Shown: positions 20,261 to 29,587, counted from the stretch's first letter. The stretch is 64,000 nucleotides of DNA from Massilia sp. Se16.2.3 (GCF_014171595.1 NZ_CP050451.1:1302001-1366000); one strand, 5' to 3'. A program made the numbers and translations. Notes: generated by a model not told the origin, from the sequence alone.

Positions 20261-20562
20261 GGGGCTGTTGCCTGTGCTGGCATGGGCATGCATGGTCCGC
20301 GTGGGCTCGGAGAGCCCACTCTACGAGACTCAGGCGGGGCTGCCCATGGAAGGGAGGCATGGGTAGGCGGGGCTGTTGCCTGTGCTGTTATCGGGATGCA
20401 TGATCCGCGTGGGCTCGGAGAGCCCACCCTACGGGACGCGCCAGGGGCTCCGGTCGCGAAACCCGATTTTTGCGGCCGGCAGTCAGCGGCCTCATCCGTA
20501 GGGTGGGCACCCTGTGCCCACGCGGACGAAGCCCACCCACAGCAGGGCAGGCAACAGCCCCA
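20261..20562. repeat. Cluster of three composite REP-like elements upstream of terD
   Basis: The 545-bp gap between terD and the tRNA gene holds two direct copies (20261-20325 and 20369-20433) and one inverted copy (20496-20562). Each has GGGGCTGTTGCCTGTGC at one end and a CCGCGTGGGC...GCCCACCCTACG hairpin at the other. No gene is supported here. The arrangement matches the pair at 3271-3483 and resembles bacterial BIMEs. Confidence 0.78.
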
Positions 20563-20596
20563 CCGACATCCGCGCACGCCTTTCAACACTCAGCTA

Positions 20597-20625
20597 TTGC
20601 AAACCACGGCAACCCTTGGCATAAT
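20597..20625 (+). promoter_or_regulatory. Promoter of the tRNA-Val gene
   Basis: TTGCAA (20597-20602), 17-bp spacer, CATAAT (20620-20625), ending 10 bp before the first base of the tRNA. Spacing is ideal and the position fits initiation at or just before the tRNA 5' end. Confidence 0.65.
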
Positions 20626-20635
20626 GCGGCTCCCC

Positions 20636-20712
20636 GGGCGGTTAGTTCAGTTGGTTAGAATACTTGGTCGACATCCAAGGGGTCGCAGGTTCGAATCCTG
20701 CACCGCCCACCA
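20636..20712 (+). tRNA. tRNA-Val (anticodon GAC)
   Basis: A 77-nt gene that folds into a full cloverleaf: acceptor GGGCGGT/ACCGCCC, D stem GTTC/GAAT, anticodon stem CTTGG/CCAAG, variable region GGGTC, T stem GCAGG/CCTGC, discriminator A and encoded CCA. The anticodon loop is TCGACAT, giving GAC at 34-36 and hence valine; A73 also suits valine. Position 33 is C, not the near-universal U. The body (GTTCAG...GAATAC) resembles bacterial tRNA-Asp. It lies between the ter block and rplC. Confidence 0.92.
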
Positions 20713-20756
20713 AAGACACTTCAAAGTTCGCGTCGATCCTCTTGTGATCGGCGCAG

Positions 20757-20782
20757 AGAAAAGGCGCATCGGTGCCTTTTCT
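20757..20782 (+). terminator. Terminator after the tRNA gene
   Basis: AGAAAAGGC (20757-20765) pairs with GCCTTTTCT (20774-20782) around an 8-nt loop, 45 bp after the tRNA 3' end. The T-rich 3' arm fits a small intrinsic terminator separating the tRNA from the rplC promoter. Confidence 0.55.
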
Positions 20783-20867
20783 GTGCTGGCCAGCCAGGCC
20801 AGATTCCTTCTTCTCCACGCTACTGCGAAAAACGCGCAACAGGGTCGACATACCCCCGATTATCTTG

Positions 20868-20896
20868 TTGCGTCAAGCCCTTTTGCGCGCTATACT
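20868..20896 (+). promoter_or_regulatory. Promoter of the rplC-rpsQ operon
   Basis: TTGCGT (20868-20873), 17-bp spacer, TATACT (20891-20896), about 95 bp before rplC. Because rpsJ is 10 kb away and on the far side of terminator-like hairpins, the remainder of the S10 operon needs its own promoter, and this is the best candidate. Confidence 0.7.
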
Positions 20897-20989
20897 AGCC
20901 GGCTTCGGTATGGACTCGTCGTTGCAGAGTCCGTACGTTTTTAGTAGTTCAACTACCCCCGCCCAATCGTAGGTGGGAATGGAGAAAAA

Positions 20990-21646
20990 ATGAGCTTGGG
21001 CCTTCTCGGTCGCAAGGTTGGCATGATGCGCATCTTCACGGATGACGGGGATTCGATCCCAGTTACCGTGCTCGACGTGTCGAACAACCGTGTCGCACAA
21101 ATCAAAACTCCTGAAACTGACGGCTACGCTGCAGTCCAGGTCGCATTCGGTCAACGTCGCGCTTCCCGCGTGACCAAGGCAGTTGCGGGTCACCACGCAA
21201 AAGCAGGCGTCGAAGCTGGCACCATGCTGCGCGAATTCCGCGTTGACGCTGCCAAGGCAGCTGAACTGAAAACTGGCGACGCAGTCAATGTCTCGCTGTT
21301 CGAAGTCGGCCAGAAAATCGACGTGCAAGGCACCTCGATCGGTAAGGGCTACGCCGGTACCATCAAGCGTCACAACTTCGCATCGGGCCGCCAAACCCAC
21401 GGTAACTCGCGTTCGCACAACGTTCCAGGCTCCATCGGTATGGCGCAGGATCCGGGCCGCGTGTTCCCTGGTAAGCGCATGACCGGTCACATGGGCGACG
21501 TCACTGTCACCACCCAGAACCTGGAAATCGCCCGTATCGACGCCGAGCGTCAATTGCTGCTGGTAAAAGGTGCCGTTCCTGGCGCCAAGAACGGTCAAGT
21601 GATCGTCAAGCCGGCTGTCAAAGTCAAAGCCAAGAAAGGAGCTTAA
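20990..21646 (+). CDS. rplC: 50S ribosomal protein L3
   Basis: 218 residues, [20 protein letters not shown] to KVKAKKGA. An early assembly protein near the peptidyl transferase centre. The central extension [20 protein letters not shown], with the Gln that PrmB methylates in other bacteria (MAQDPGRVF), is conserved. Start ATG after GGAATGGAGAAAAA. First gene after the accessory block and tRNA. Confidence 0.97.
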   Translation: MSLGLLGRKVGMMRIFTDDGDSIPVTVLDVSNNRVAQIKTPETDGYAAVQVAFGQRRASRVTKAVAGHHAKAGVEAGTMLREFRVDAAKAAELKTGDAVNVSLFEVGQKIDVQGTSIGKGYAGTIKRHNFASGRQTHGNSRSHNVPGSIGMAQDPGRVFPGKRMTGHMGDVTVTTQNLEIARIDAERQLLLVKGAVPGAKNGQVIVKPAVKVKAKKGA

Positions 21647-21648
21647 AT

Positions 21649-22269
21649 ATGGAACTTCAGCTCCTGAATGAGCAAGGTCAAGCTGGCGCCGCTGTTGCAG
21701 CTGCCGATACCGTGTTCGGCCGCGAATACAACGAAGCACTGATTCACCAGGTCGTCGTCGCCTACGCTGCCAACGCACGTAGCGGCAACCGCAAGCAGAA
21801 AGACCGTGAAGAAGTCAGCCACACCACGAAAAAGCCATGGCGCCAGAAAGGCACCGGCCGCGCTCGTGCTGGTATGTCGTCGTCGCCTCTGTGGCGCGGC
21901 GGTGGTCGCATTTTCCCGAACTCGCCTGACGAGAACTTCACCCACAAGGTCAACAAGAAGATGTTCCGCGCAGGTATCTGCTCGATCTTCTCGCAACTGG
22001 CACGTGAAGGCCGTCTGGTCGTTATCGAGAACCTGTCGATCGACGCTCCGAAAACCAAGCTGCTGTCGCAAAAGCTGCAGGGCATGGGTCTGGAATCGGT
22101 CCTGGTGATCACCGACACCATCGAAGAAAACCTGTTGCTGGCATCACGTAACCTGCCGAACGTGCTGGTTGTCGAGCCAAAAGCAGCTGACCCGATGTCG
22201 CTGGTGTTCTACAAGAAAGTCCTGGTCACCAAAGCTGCACTGGCCAAGATCGAGGAGATGTACGCATGA
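21649..22269 (+). CDS. rplD: 50S ribosomal protein L4
   Basis: 206 residues. Carries the internal loop [20 protein letters not shown] that reaches the exit tunnel and is the site of macrolide-resistance changes; no such change is evident. In E. coli L4 also represses the S10 operon through its leader RNA. Here any such leader would sit in front of rplC or rpsJ, not both. Two bases separate it from rplC. Confidence 0.97.
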   Translation: MELQLLNEQGQAGAAVAAADTVFGREYNEALIHQVVVAYAANARSGNRKQKDREEVSHTTKKPWRQKGTGRARAGMSSSPLWRGGGRIFPNSPDENFTHKVNKKMFRAGICSIFSQLAREGRLVVIENLSIDAPKTKLLSQKLQGMGLESVLVITDTIEENLLLASRNLPNVLVVEPKAADPMSLVFYKKVLVTKAALAKIEEMYA

Positions 22270-22583
22270 GCACCGCAATCAAATTTAGCGAAGAGCGCCT
22301 GATGAAGGTGCTGATGGCTCCGGTCATTTCCGAGAAAGCTACCTTCGTCGCGGAAAAGAACGAGCAGATCGTCTTCAAGGTCTTGCCAGACGCGACCAAG
22401 CCGGAAATCAAGGCTGCCGTCGAACTGCTGTTCAAGGTCGAAGTGGAATCGGTGCAAACCGTGAACCGCGAAGGCAAACAAAAGCGTTCGGGCCGTTTCA
22501 ATGGCCGTCGCAACCACACCAAGCGCGCTTTCGTGTGCCTGAAGCCAGGCCAGGAAATCAATTTTGTCGAGGAGGCTAAATAA
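22266..22583 (+). CDS. rplW: 50S ribosomal protein L23
   Basis: 105 residues, [21 protein letters not shown]23 lies at the tunnel exit and docks trigger factor and SRP. The acidic motif [13 protein letters not shown] and the loop [20 protein letters not shown] are typical. Overlaps the rplD stop by 4 bp (ATGA), so the two are probably translationally coupled. Confidence 0.97.
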   Translation: MSTAIKFSEERLMKVLMAPVISEKATFVAEKNEQIVFKVLPDATKPEIKAAVELLFKVEVESVQTVNREGKQKRSGRFNGRRNHTKRAFVCLKPGQEINFVEEAK

Positions 22584-23410
22584 TGGCACTCGTTAAGATG
22601 AAGCCAACCTCCCCAGGCCGCCGCGGCATGGTGAAAGTTGTGACCGAGGGCCTGTACAAGGGTCGCCCGTTCGCAGCACTGGTTGAGAAGAAATCGAAGA
22701 CTGCTGGCCGTAACAACAACGGCCACATCACCACCCGTCACATCGGTGGTGGTCACAAGCAACACTACCGTCTGGTCGACTTCAAGCGCCAGAAGGACGG
22801 CATTCCTGCCAAGGTCGAGCGTATCGAATACGACCCGAACCGTACCGCGCACATTGCACTGCTGTGCTACGCGGACGGCGAGCGTCAGTACATCATCGCC
22901 ACCAAAGGCATGGCTGTCGGCGACAGCGTCATGAACGGCTCGGAAGCGCCGATCAAGTCGGGCAACTGCCTGCCAATCCGTAACATCCCGGTCGGTACCG
23001 TGATGAACTGCGTCGAAATGCTGCCAGGTAAGGGTGCCCAGATGGCCCGTACCGCCGGCGCCGCCGTGGTCCTGATGGCCCGCGAAGGCACCTACGCCCA
23101 GGTTCGCCTGCGCTCGGGTGAAGTCCGTCGCGTGCACATCGAGTGCCGCGCAACGGTTGGCGAAGTCGGCAATGCCGAGCACAGCCTGCGCAAGATTGGT
23201 AAAGCTGGTGCGATGCGCTGGCGCGGTGTCCGTCCGACCGTCCGCGGTGTCGTCATGAACCCGATCGACCACCCGCACGGTGGTGGTGAAGGTCGTACGG
23301 CTGCTGGTCGCCATCCGGTGTCGCCATGGGGCCAACAGACGAAGGGCAAGAAGACGCGTTCGAACAAGCGCACTTCTTCGATGATCGTCTCGCGCCGCGG
23401 CAAGAAATAA
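22583..23410 (+). CDS. rplB: 50S ribosomal protein L2
   Basis: 275 residues, the largest primary-binding L protein, needed for subunit joining and peptidyl transfer. Hallmarks: [40 protein letters not shown], and the C-terminal [17 protein letters not shown], with the conserved His thought to act near the catalytic centre. The start overlaps the last base of rplW. Confidence 0.98.
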   Translation: MALVKMKPTSPGRRGMVKVVTEGLYKGRPFAALVEKKSKTAGRNNNGHITTRHIGGGHKQHYRLVDFKRQKDGIPAKVERIEYDPNRTAHIALLCYADGERQYIIATKGMAVGDSVMNGSEAPIKSGNCLPIRNIPVGTVMNCVEMLPGKGAQMARTAGAAVVLMAREGTYAQVRLRSGEVRRVHIECRATVGEVGNAEHSLRKIGKAGAMRWRGVRPTVRGVVMNPIDHPHGGGEGRTAAGRHPVSPWGQQTKGKKTRSNKRTSSMIVSRRGKK

Positions 23411-23420
23411 GGGATAACAC

Positions 23421-23696
23421 ATGACTCGTTCATTGAAAAAAGGGCCGTTCGTTGACGCCCACCTGGTGAAAAAAGTCGAGACCGCGCAAGCGAACAAAGA
23501 CAAAAAGCCAGTGAAAACCTGGTCGCGTCGCTCGACGATCACGCCTGACTTCATCGGTCTGACGATCGCTGTTCACAACGGCAAGCTGCACGTGCCGGTG
23601 TACGTCTCCGAGAACATGGTCGGCCACAAGCTCGGCGAATTCGCGCTGACCCGTACGTTCAAGGGCCACGCCGCTGACAAGAAGGCGAAAAAATAA
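23421..23696 (+). CDS. rpsS: 30S ribosomal protein S19
   Basis: 91 residues: [61 protein letters not shown]19 binds S13 and the head of 16S rRNA near the A site. Standard length and position between rplB and rplV; preceded by AAGGGATAACAC. Confidence 0.97.
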   Translation: MTRSLKKGPFVDAHLVKKVETAQANKDKKPVKTWSRRSTITPDFIGLTIAVHNGKLHVPVYVSENMVGHKLGEFALTRTFKGHAADKKAKK

Positions 23697-24025
23697 TGGA
23701 AACTAAAGCTATCCTCAAAGGCGTGCGCCTGTCGGAACAAAAGGGCCGCCTCGTTGCTGACCTGATCCGCGGCAAGAAGGTTGATGCAGCACTCAACATT
23801 CTGCAGTTCAGCCCGAAGAAAGGCGCAACCATCATCAAGAAGGTTCTCGAGTCGGCAATCGCCAACGCGGAACACAACGATGGCGCCGATATCGACGAAC
23901 TGAAGATCACCCAGATCTACGTTGAAAAGGGTCCGATCCTGAAGCGCTTTACGGCTCGCGCCAAAGGCCGCGGTGATCGCATTTCGAAACAATCCTGTCA
24001 CATCTACGTGACTGTCGGTAACTAA
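23696..24025 (+). CDS. rplV: 50S ribosomal protein L22
   Basis: 109 residues. L22 lines the exit tunnel; its hairpin tip lies in [20 protein letters not shown], without the deletions linked to macrolide resistance. N-terminus [20 protein letters not shown]. The start codon overlaps the rpsS stop. Confidence 0.97.
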   Translation: METKAILKGVRLSEQKGRLVADLIRGKKVDAALNILQFSPKKGATIIKKVLESAIANAEHNDGADIDELKITQIYVEKGPILKRFTARAKGRGDRISKQSCHIYVTVGN

Positions 24026-24036
24026 GGAGTCACACG

Positions 24037-24864
24037 ATGGGACAGAAGATTCACCCAACAGGCTTCCGCCTGTCCGTCACCCGTAACTGGGCGTCGCGCT
24101 GGTACGCCGGCAACGGCAACTTCGCTGAAATGCTCAACGAAGATCTGCAAGCCCGCGCTTTCCTGAAGAAGAAGCTGAAGAACGCTTCGGTCGGCCGCAT
24201 CGTCATCGAGCGTCCAGCCAAGAACGCGCGCTTCACCATCTACTCGTCGCGTCCAGGTGTCGTGATCGGTAAAAAAGGCGAAGACATCGAAGTGCTGAAG
24301 ACTTCGCTGGCGAAGATCATGGGCGTGCCTGTGCACGTCAATATCGAAGAGATTCGCAAGCCGGAAATCGATTCGCAGCTGATCGCCGATTCGATCTCGC
24401 AGCAGCTCGAAAAGCGCATCATGTTCCGCCGCGCGATGAAGCGCGCCATGCAAAACGCCATGCGTCTGGGTGCCGTCGGCATCAAGATCATGTCGTCGGG
24501 CCGTCTGAACGGCATCGAAATCGCCCGTACCGAATGGTACCGCGAAGGTCGTGTGCCTCTGCACACCCTGCGCGCCGATATCGACTACGGCACCAGCGAA
24601 GCATCGACCACGTACGGCATCATCGGCGTCAAGGTCTGGGTCTACAAGGGCGACCGTTCGGTCACCGGCGAAGCCCCGGTCATCGACACCCCGCCAGACG
24701 AGAAGAAGCCACGCGGCCCACGTCGTGACGACGGCAAGCCATCGCGCGGCCCACGTCCGGCCGGCGGCGCCCGTCCAGCTGCAGCCCCAACCGTGCGTGC
24801 TCGCCCAGCCGTCAAGCTGGCGACCCCGGCCGCTGCTGCACCAGCTGAGAAAGCAGGAGAATAA
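24037..24864 (+). CDS. rpsC: 30S ribosomal protein S3 with extended C-terminal tail
   Basis: 275 residues, about 40 longer than E. coli S3. The KH domain motif [20 protein letters not shown] and the C-terminal core [20 protein letters not shown] are intact; S3 forms part of the mRNA entry channel and helicase. From about residue 213 there is a low-complexity Pro/Ala/Arg tail ([20 protein letters not shown]...) probably disordered and basic. Related Burkholderiales also have longer S3 tails, so this is lineage-typical rather than damage. Confidence 0.97.
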   Translation: MGQKIHPTGFRLSVTRNWASRWYAGNGNFAEMLNEDLQARAFLKKKLKNASVGRIVIERPAKNARFTIYSSRPGVVIGKKGEDIEVLKTSLAKIMGVPVHVNIEEIRKPEIDSQLIADSISQQLEKRIMFRRAMKRAMQNAMRLGAVGIKIMSSGRLNGIEIARTEWYREGRVPLHTLRADIDYGTSEASTTYGIIGVKVWVYKGDRSVTGEAPVIDTPPDEKKPRGPRRDDGKPSRGPRPAGGARPAAAPTVRARPAVKLATPAAAAPAEKAGE

Positions 24865-24866
24865 GC

Positions 24867-25286
24867 ATGCTGCAACCATCGCGCAGGAAGTATCGTAAAG
24901 AGCAGAAAGGCCGTAACACCGGCATTTCGCACACCCGCGGCACCGCGGTCTCGTTCGGCGAATTCGGTCTGAAGGCAGTTGCCCGCGGCCGTATCACCGC
25001 ACGCCAGATCGAGGCGGCACGTCGCGCCATGACCCGTCACATCAAGCGTGGCGGTCGTATCTGGATCCGTATCTTCCCGGACAAGCCGATTTCGAACAAG
25101 CCGGCCGAAGTCCGTATGGGTAACGGTAAGGGTAATCCGGAGTACTACGTCGCTGAAATCCAGCCAGGCAAAGTCCTGTACGAGATGGACGGCGTCGCAG
25201 AAGAACTGGCGCGCGAAGCATTCCGCCTGGCCGCTGCCAAACTGCCACTGGCTACCACGTTCGTCGTGCGCCAAGTCGGCCAATAA
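24867..25286 (+). CDS. rplP: 50S ribosomal protein L16
   Basis: 139 residues beginning [21 protein letters not shown] late-assembling protein at the A-site cleft. The conserved arginine region ([20 protein letters not shown]), which YcfD hydroxylates in some bacteria, and [20 protein letters not shown] are present. Two bases after rpsC. Confidence 0.97.
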   Translation: MLQPSRRKYRKEQKGRNTGISHTRGTAVSFGEFGLKAVARGRITARQIEAARRAMTRHIKRGGRIWIRIFPDKPISNKPAEVRMGNGKGNPEYYVAEIQPGKVLYEMDGVAEELAREAFRLAAAKLPLATTFVVRQVGQ

Positions 25287-25298
25287 CAGGAGTTGAAT

Positions 25299-25490
25299 AT
25301 GAAAGCATCGGAACTCCGCGGCAAGGACCAGGAAGCGCTGCAAAAGGAGCTGAGTGAGCTGCTGAAGGCCCAATTCGGCCTGCGCATGCAAATCGCTACC
25401 CAGCAGCTGGGCAATACCGCGCAGCTCAAGAAAGTACGTCGCGACATCGCACGTGTGAAGACCGTGATGAACCAGAAGGAAGCCAAATGA
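25299..25490 (+). CDS. rpmC: 50S ribosomal protein L29
   Basis: 63 residues, [20 protein letters not shown] to VMNQKEAK, two antiparallel helices as usual. Lies next to L23 at the tunnel exit. The ATG at 25299 follows CAGGAGTTGAAT; a TTG two codons earlier is less likely. Overlaps rpsQ by 4 bp. Confidence 0.96.
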   Translation: MKASELRGKDQEALQKELSELLKAQFGLRMQIATQQLGNTAQLKKVRRDIARVKTVMNQKEAK

Positions 25491-25759
25491 ACGACACCAC
25501 TAAAACGGCGCTGAAGCGTACGCTGGTCGGCAAGGTCGTGTCCGACAAAATGGACAAGACGGTAACCGTACTGATCGAACGTCACGTGAAGCACCCGCTG
25601 TACGGCAAAATCATCGTCCGCTCGAACAAGTACCACGCGCACGATGAGACCAACCAGGCCAAGACCGGCGACACGGTCGAGATCTCGGAAGGTCGCCCGA
25701 TCTCGAAGACGAAGGCGTGGACCGTGACCCGTGTTGTGCAGGTTGCACAGGTCATCTAA
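25487..25759 (+). CDS. rpsQ: 30S ribosomal protein S17
   Basis: 90 residues, with [20 protein letters not shown] and [21 protein letters not shown] primary 16S 5'-domain binder. Last gene of the rplC-to-rpsQ transcription unit; the next gene begins after a 231-bp spacer with its own promoter. Confidence 0.97.
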   Translation: MNDTTKTALKRTLVGKVVSDKMDKTVTVLIERHVKHPLYGKIIVRSNKYHAHDETNQAKTGDTVEISEGRPISKTKAWTVTRVVQVAQVI

Positions 25760-25774
25760 GCCTTAAAAATTGTC

Positions 25775-25810
25775 TTGCGTGGCCCGCTGGTATCTGGGAT
25801 ACTAGCGGGC
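25775..25810 (+). promoter_or_regulatory. spc operon promoter overlapping a hairpin
   Basis: TTGCGT (25775-25780), 17-bp spacer, GATACT (25798-25803). The spacer and -10 also form an inverted repeat, GCCCGCTGGTATC / GATACTAGCGGGC (25782-25810), with one mismatch. It may therefore terminate read-through from rpsQ as RNA while serving as promoter DNA for rplN. The remaining 180 bp to rplN, including GCCGTACCGCCCCTGC-like GC blocks, show nothing else I can name. Confidence 0.6.
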
Positions 25811-25990
25811 TTCGTTCATGTGTTGCCGCAGTTTGTCCCCCTCGGTAACTGCGGCCTGTACGAAGCAATTGGAAAGTCCAATCACCCAATCGTAGTGCTC
25901 CAGCAGGGGCGGTACGGCGGGACCAAGACTGACCGCAGGCCTACGGTTTTCCGTGGGATTTCTTCGGCTTAAGTTGGGAAAGAAAATACT

Positions 25991-26359
25991 ATGATTCAAA
26001 CTGAAAGCCGGCTCGAAGTGGCCGACAACACCGGTGCAAAAGAAGTTTTGTGCATCAAGGTGTTGGGCGGCTCCAAGCGCCGTTATGCGAGCATTGGCGA
26101 CATCATCAAGGTAACCATCAAGGTTGCCGCGCCACGTGGCCGTGTCAAAAAAGGTGAAATTTATAACGCTGTGGTTGTGCGTACCGCTAAAGGTGTGCGC
26201 CGCCAAGACGGCTCCCTGGTGAAGTTCGACGGCAATGCCGCAGTGCTGCTCAACGCCAAGCTGGAACCGATCGGCACCCGTATCTTCGGACCAGTGACCC
26301 GCGAACTGCGCACTGAAAAGTTCATGAAGATCGTGTCCCTGGCACCTGAAGTACTGTAA
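25991..26359 (+). CDS. rplN: 50S ribosomal protein L14
   Basis: 122 residues, [21 protein letters not shown]14 forms intersubunit bridge B5/B8 and is the binding site of the silencing factor RsfS. The motif [20 protein letters not shown] is conserved. First gene of the spc operon here. Confidence 0.97.
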   Translation: MIQTESRLEVADNTGAKEVLCIKVLGGSKRRYASIGDIIKVTIKVAAPRGRVKKGEIYNAVVVRTAKGVRRQDGSLVKFDGNAAVLLNAKLEPIGTRIFGPVTRELRTEKFMKIVSLAPEVL

Positions 26360-26368
26360 GGAGTCGCA

Positions 26369-26683
26369 ATGGATAAGATTCGTAAAAACGACGAAGTCAT
26401 CGTTTTGGCCGGTAAAGACAAGGGCAAGCGTGGCGTGGTTTCGCGTCGCGTCGACGCCGAGCACGTCATCGTCGATGGCGTGAACGTTGCCAAGAAGGCC
26501 GTCAAGCCAAACCCGATGACCGGCGTACAAGGTGGTATCGTCGACAAGGCGATGCCGATTCACGTCTCCAACGTCGCGCTGTTCAACGCCGCGACCGGCA
26601 AGGCTGACCGCGTAGGCTTCAAAGACCAGGACGGTAAAAAAGTCCGCGTCTACAAGTCTTCCGGCGAAGAAGTGAAGGTGTAA
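26369..26683 (+). CDS. rplX: 50S ribosomal protein L24
   Basis: 104 residues with the KOW motif [20 protein letters not shown]. An assembly initiator at the 23S 5' end. Follows rplN by 9 bp with AAGGAGTCGCA as ribosome binding site. Confidence 0.97.
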   Translation: MDKIRKNDEVIVLAGKDKGKRGVVSRRVDAEHVIVDGVNVAKKAVKPNPMTGVQGGIVDKAMPIHVSNVALFNAATGKADRVGFKDQDGKKVRVYKSSGEEVKV

Positions 26684-26686
26684 GAA

Positions 26687-27226
26687 ATGGCCCGTCTCCA
26701 ACAATTCTACAAAGACAAAGTCGTCGCTGACCTGACCGAAAAATTCGGCTACAAGTCGGTGATGGAAGTGCCGCGCCTGACCAAGATCACCCTGAACATG
26801 GGTGTTGGTGAAGCGATCGCCGACAAGAAAGTGCTCGAGCACGCTGTGGGCGACCTGACCAAGATCGCCGGCCAGAAGCCAGTGACCACCAAGTCGCGCA
26901 AGGCAATCGCAGGTTTCAAGATCCGCGAAGGCTACCCGATCGGTACGATGGTGACCCTGCGCGGCGCCCGTATGTACGAGTTCCTGGACCGTTTCATCAC
27001 CGTGGCCCTGCCACGCGTGCGTGACTTCCGCGGTGTGAATGGCAAATCGTTCGACGGTCGTGGCAACTACAACATCGGTGTCAAGGAACAGATCATCTTC
27101 CCTGAAATCGACTACGACAAGATCGACGCGCTGCGTGGCATGAACATCTCGATCACCACGACCGCTAAGACCGACGATGAAGCCAAAGCGCTGCTCGCCG
27201 CCTTCAAATTCCCGTTCAGGAACTAA
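26687..27226 (+). CDS. rplE: 50S ribosomal protein L5
   Basis: 179 residues, [20 protein letters not shown]. Part of the 5S RNP with L18 and contacts the P-site tRNA. Conserved [15 protein letters not shown] and [20 protein letters not shown]. Three bases after rplX. Confidence 0.97.
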   Translation: MARLQQFYKDKVVADLTEKFGYKSVMEVPRLTKITLNMGVGEAIADKKVLEHAVGDLTKIAGQKPVTTKSRKAIAGFKIREGYPIGTMVTLRGARMYEFLDRFITVALPRVRDFRGVNGKSFDGRGNYNIGVKEQIIFPEIDYDKIDALRGMNISITTTAKTDDEAKALLAAFKFPFRN

Positions 27227-27230
27227 GAGC

Positions 27231-27536
27231 ATGGCAAAACTTGCACTGATTAACCGCGAACAGAAGCGTGCAGACCTGGTGGAGAAATTCGCCGCAAAGC
27301 GTGCAGCTCTGAAAGCAATCATCGACGACCAGTCGAAGACCGAAGAAGAGCGTTACGAAGCGCGCCTGAAACTGCAGGCACTGCCACGTAACTCGGCGCC
27401 GACCCGCCAGCGTAACCGCTGCGCCATGACCGGCCGCCCACGTGGCACCTTCCGTAAATTCGGCCTCGCCCGTACCAAACTCCGCGAATTCGCCATGAAA
27501 GGCGAAATCCCGGGTATGACCAAAGCCAGCTGGTAA
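27231..27536 (+). CDS. rpsN: 30S ribosomal protein S14 (zinc-free type)
   Basis: 101 residues, [20 protein letters not shown] to [10 protein letters not shown]. The long form without the CxxC zinc ribbon; only one Cys, in [17 protein letters not shown]. It therefore does not respond to zinc starvation the way short S14 does. The ATG at 27231 follows TAAGAGC. Confidence 0.97.
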   Translation: MAKLALINREQKRADLVEKFAAKRAALKAIIDDQSKTEEERYEARLKLQALPRNSAPTRQRNRCAMTGRPRGTFRKFGLARTKLREFAMKGEIPGMTKASW

Positions 27537-27550
27537 TAGGAGAATAAGCA

Positions 27551-27946
27551 ATGAGTATGAGCGATCCTATCGCCGATATGCTGACCCGCATTCGCAACGC
27601 ACAAACTGTTCAGAAAACCACGGTCGCAATGCCGTCGTCCAAAGTCAAGGTTGCCATTGCCAACGTCCTGAAGGACGAGGGTTACATTGAGGATTTCGCC
27701 GTGTCCACCGAAGGTGGCAAGTCGGAACTGAAAATCGGTTTGAAGTATTACACCGGCCGTCCGGTTATCGAGCGCATCGAGCGCGTGTCCCGTCCTGGCC
27801 TGCGTGTCTACAAAGGCAAAGATGAGATCCCAACCGTCATGAACGGCCTGGGCGTTGCCATTGTGTCGACCCCGCAAGGCGTGATGACTGACCGCAAAGC
27901 CCGCGCCTCCGGCGTCGGCGGCGAAGTTATCTGCTACGTGGCTTAA
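27551..27946 (+). CDS. rpsH: 30S ribosomal protein S8
   Basis: 131 residues, [20 protein letters not shown] to [14 protein letters not shown] primary 16S central-domain binder; in E. coli it also represses the spc operon at the rplE region. Conserved [20 protein letters not shown]. Ribosome binding site AGGAGAATAAGCA. Confidence 0.97.
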   Translation: MSMSDPIADMLTRIRNAQTVQKTTVAMPSSKVKVAIANVLKDEGYIEDFAVSTEGGKSELKIGLKYYTGRPVIERIERVSRPGLRVYKGKDEIPTVMNGLGVAIVSTPQGVMTDRKARASGVGGEVICYVA

Positions 27947-27956
27947 GGAGTAGACG

Positions 27957-28490
27957 ATGTCTCGAGTAGCTAAGATGCCAATCGCAGTTCCAGCGGGCGC
28001 CGAAGTGGCGATCACTGCAGCAGCGATCACGGTCAAAGGCCCATTGGGCACCCTGGTCCAGCCGTTGAACGGCATGGTCAAGGTTGAAAACAACAACGGC
28101 ACGCTGACGTTCGACGTGGTGGACGATTCGCGTGAATCGAACGCCATGTCGGGTACCCTGCGCGCCCTGGTCAACAACATGGTTGTCGGCGTCACCAAGG
28201 GCTTCGAGAAGAAGCTGAACCTGGTCGGCGTGGGCTACAAGGCGGCAGTGCAGGGCAATGCCCTGAACCTGTCGCTGGGCTTCTCGCACCCGGTGCTGCA
28301 CGCGATGCCAGAAGGCATCACCGCAGCAACCCCGACCCCGACCGAAATCCTGATCAAGGGTATCGATCGTCAAAAGGTTGGTCAGGTTGCCGCCGAAGTG
28401 CGCGCTTACCGCTCCCCTGAGCCTTACAAAGGCAAGGGCGTCCGTTATTCGGACGAGGTGGTGAAGCTTAAAGAAACCAAGAAGAAATAA
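27957..28490 (+). CDS. rplF: 50S ribosomal protein L6
   Basis: 177 residues, two repeated RNA-binding folds; [20 protein letters not shown], and the C-terminal [20 protein letters not shown]. Lies near the sarcin-ricin loop and factor-binding site; changes here can give aminoglycoside tolerance, none evident. Confidence 0.97.
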   Translation: MSRVAKMPIAVPAGAEVAITAAAITVKGPLGTLVQPLNGMVKVENNNGTLTFDVVDDSRESNAMSGTLRALVNNMVVGVTKGFEKKLNLVGVGYKAAVQGNALNLSLGFSHPVLHAMPEGITAATPTPTEILIKGIDRQKVGQVAAEVRAYRSPEPYKGKGVRYSDEVVKLKETKKK

Positions 28491-28502
28491 TCGGAGCTGA
28501 CG

Positions 28503-28865
28503 ATGGACAAGAAAGAATCGCGTCTGCGTCGCGGACGCCAAACCCGCATCAAGATCGCGCAGTTGGGCGTGAACCGCCTGTCGGTGCACCGTACCAACCT
28601 GCACATCTATGCGAACCTGATCAGCCCGGATGCGAAGGTCCTGGTTTCGGCTTCGACGCTGGAAGCAGAAGTGCGCGCCGAACTGGCCGGTCAAAGCGGC
28701 AAGGGCGGCAACGCTGCCGCCGCTGCCCTGGTTGGCAAGCGCGTCGCAGAAAAAGCACTGAAGGCAGGAATCACCGAAGTCGCTTTCGACCGTTCGGGTT
28801 TCCGTTACCACGGCCGTGTGAAGGCGCTGGCAGAAGCCGCGCGTGAAGCCGGTCTGAAGTTCTAA
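28503..28865 (+). CDS. rplR: 50S ribosomal protein L18
   Basis: 120 residues, [20 protein letters not shown] to [13 protein letters not shown]; binds 5S rRNA with L5. Basic N-terminal arm and the [17 protein letters not shown] signature are intact. Start after CGGAGCTGACG. Confidence 0.97.
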   Translation: MDKKESRLRRGRQTRIKIAQLGVNRLSVHRTNLHIYANLISPDAKVLVSASTLEAEVRAELAGQSGKGGNAAAAALVGKRVAEKALKAGITEVAFDRSGFRYHGRVKALAEAAREAGLKF

Positions 28866-28877
28866 GGAAGAATCGTC

Positions 28878-29396
28878 ATGGCAAAAATGCAAGCGAAAAT
28901 GGCAAGCGACAAGCCGGATGATGGCATGCGCGAAAAAATGATCGCGATCAACCGCGTGACCAAAGTGGTCAAGGGTGGTCGTATCATGGGTTTTGCAGCG
29001 CTGACCGTTGTCGGTGACGGCGATGGCCGCATCGGCATGGGTAAAGGCAAGTCGAAGGAAGTTCCAGTCGGCGTGCAAAAAGCGATGGAAGAAGCCCGCC
29101 GCAACCTGATCAAGGTGCCCCTCAAGAACGGTACGCTGCACCACACCGTTACCGGTCGTCACGGCGCCTCGCGCGTCATGATGTCGCCGGCCAAGCCAGG
29201 TACTGGCGTGATCGCTGGTGGCGCAATGCGCGCTATCTTCGAGGTGATGGGCGTGACCGACGTGGTCGCCAAGTCGACCGGTTCGTCGAACCCGTACAAC
29301 CTGGTTCGCGCCACGCTCGACGGCCTGTCGAAAATGAGCACTGCTTCCGACATCGCAGCCAAGCGCGGCAAGTCGGTCGAAGACATCCTGGGTTAA
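28878..29396 (+). CDS. rpsE: 30S ribosomal protein S5
   Basis: 172 residues; the double-stranded RNA-binding domain lies at [20 protein letters not shown], followed by [21 protein letters not shown]5 shapes the mRNA entry channel and affects fidelity and spectinomycin response. No resistance-type change in the KGGRIMGF loop. Confidence 0.97.
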   Translation: MAKMQAKMASDKPDDGMREKMIAINRVTKVVKGGRIMGFAALTVVGDGDGRIGMGKGKSKEVPVGVQKAMEEARRNLIKVPLKNGTLHHTVTGRHGASRVMMSPAKPGTGVIAGGAMRAIFEVMGVTDVVAKSTGSSNPYNLVRATLDGLSKMSTASDIAAKRGKSVEDILG

Positions 29397-29407
29397 GGGG
29401 AACAAAC

Positions 29408-29587
29408 ATGGCAAACACTGTCAAAGTCAAGCTCGTCAAGGGCCTGATCGGTACCCGTCAGGATCACCGTGCCACCGTGCGCGGCCTGGGTCTGCGTCGT
29501 GTCAACTCGGTCTCCGAGCTGCAGGACACCCCATCCGTGCGTGGCATGATCAACAAAGTCGCGTACCTCGTTAAAGTTGTATCGTAA
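29408..29587 (+). CDS. rpmD: 50S ribosomal protein L30
   Basis: 59 residues, [20 protein letters not shown] to VAYLVKVVS. The short bacterial L30 with the conserved [20 protein letters not shown] stretch. Found by reading the 217-bp space between rpsE and rplO; start after GGGGAACAAAC. Confidence 0.96.
   Translation: MANTVKVKLVKGLIGTRQDHRATVRGLGLRRVNSVSELQDTPSVRGMINKVAYLVKVVS

Noticed and set aside
10838..20712. A classical tRNA-integrated genomic island with integrase and att repeats
   Set aside because: I found no integrase and no second copy of the tRNA 3' end (GGTTCGAATCCTGCACCGCC) near 10.8 kb, so a site-specific island is not supported even though a tRNA is present.
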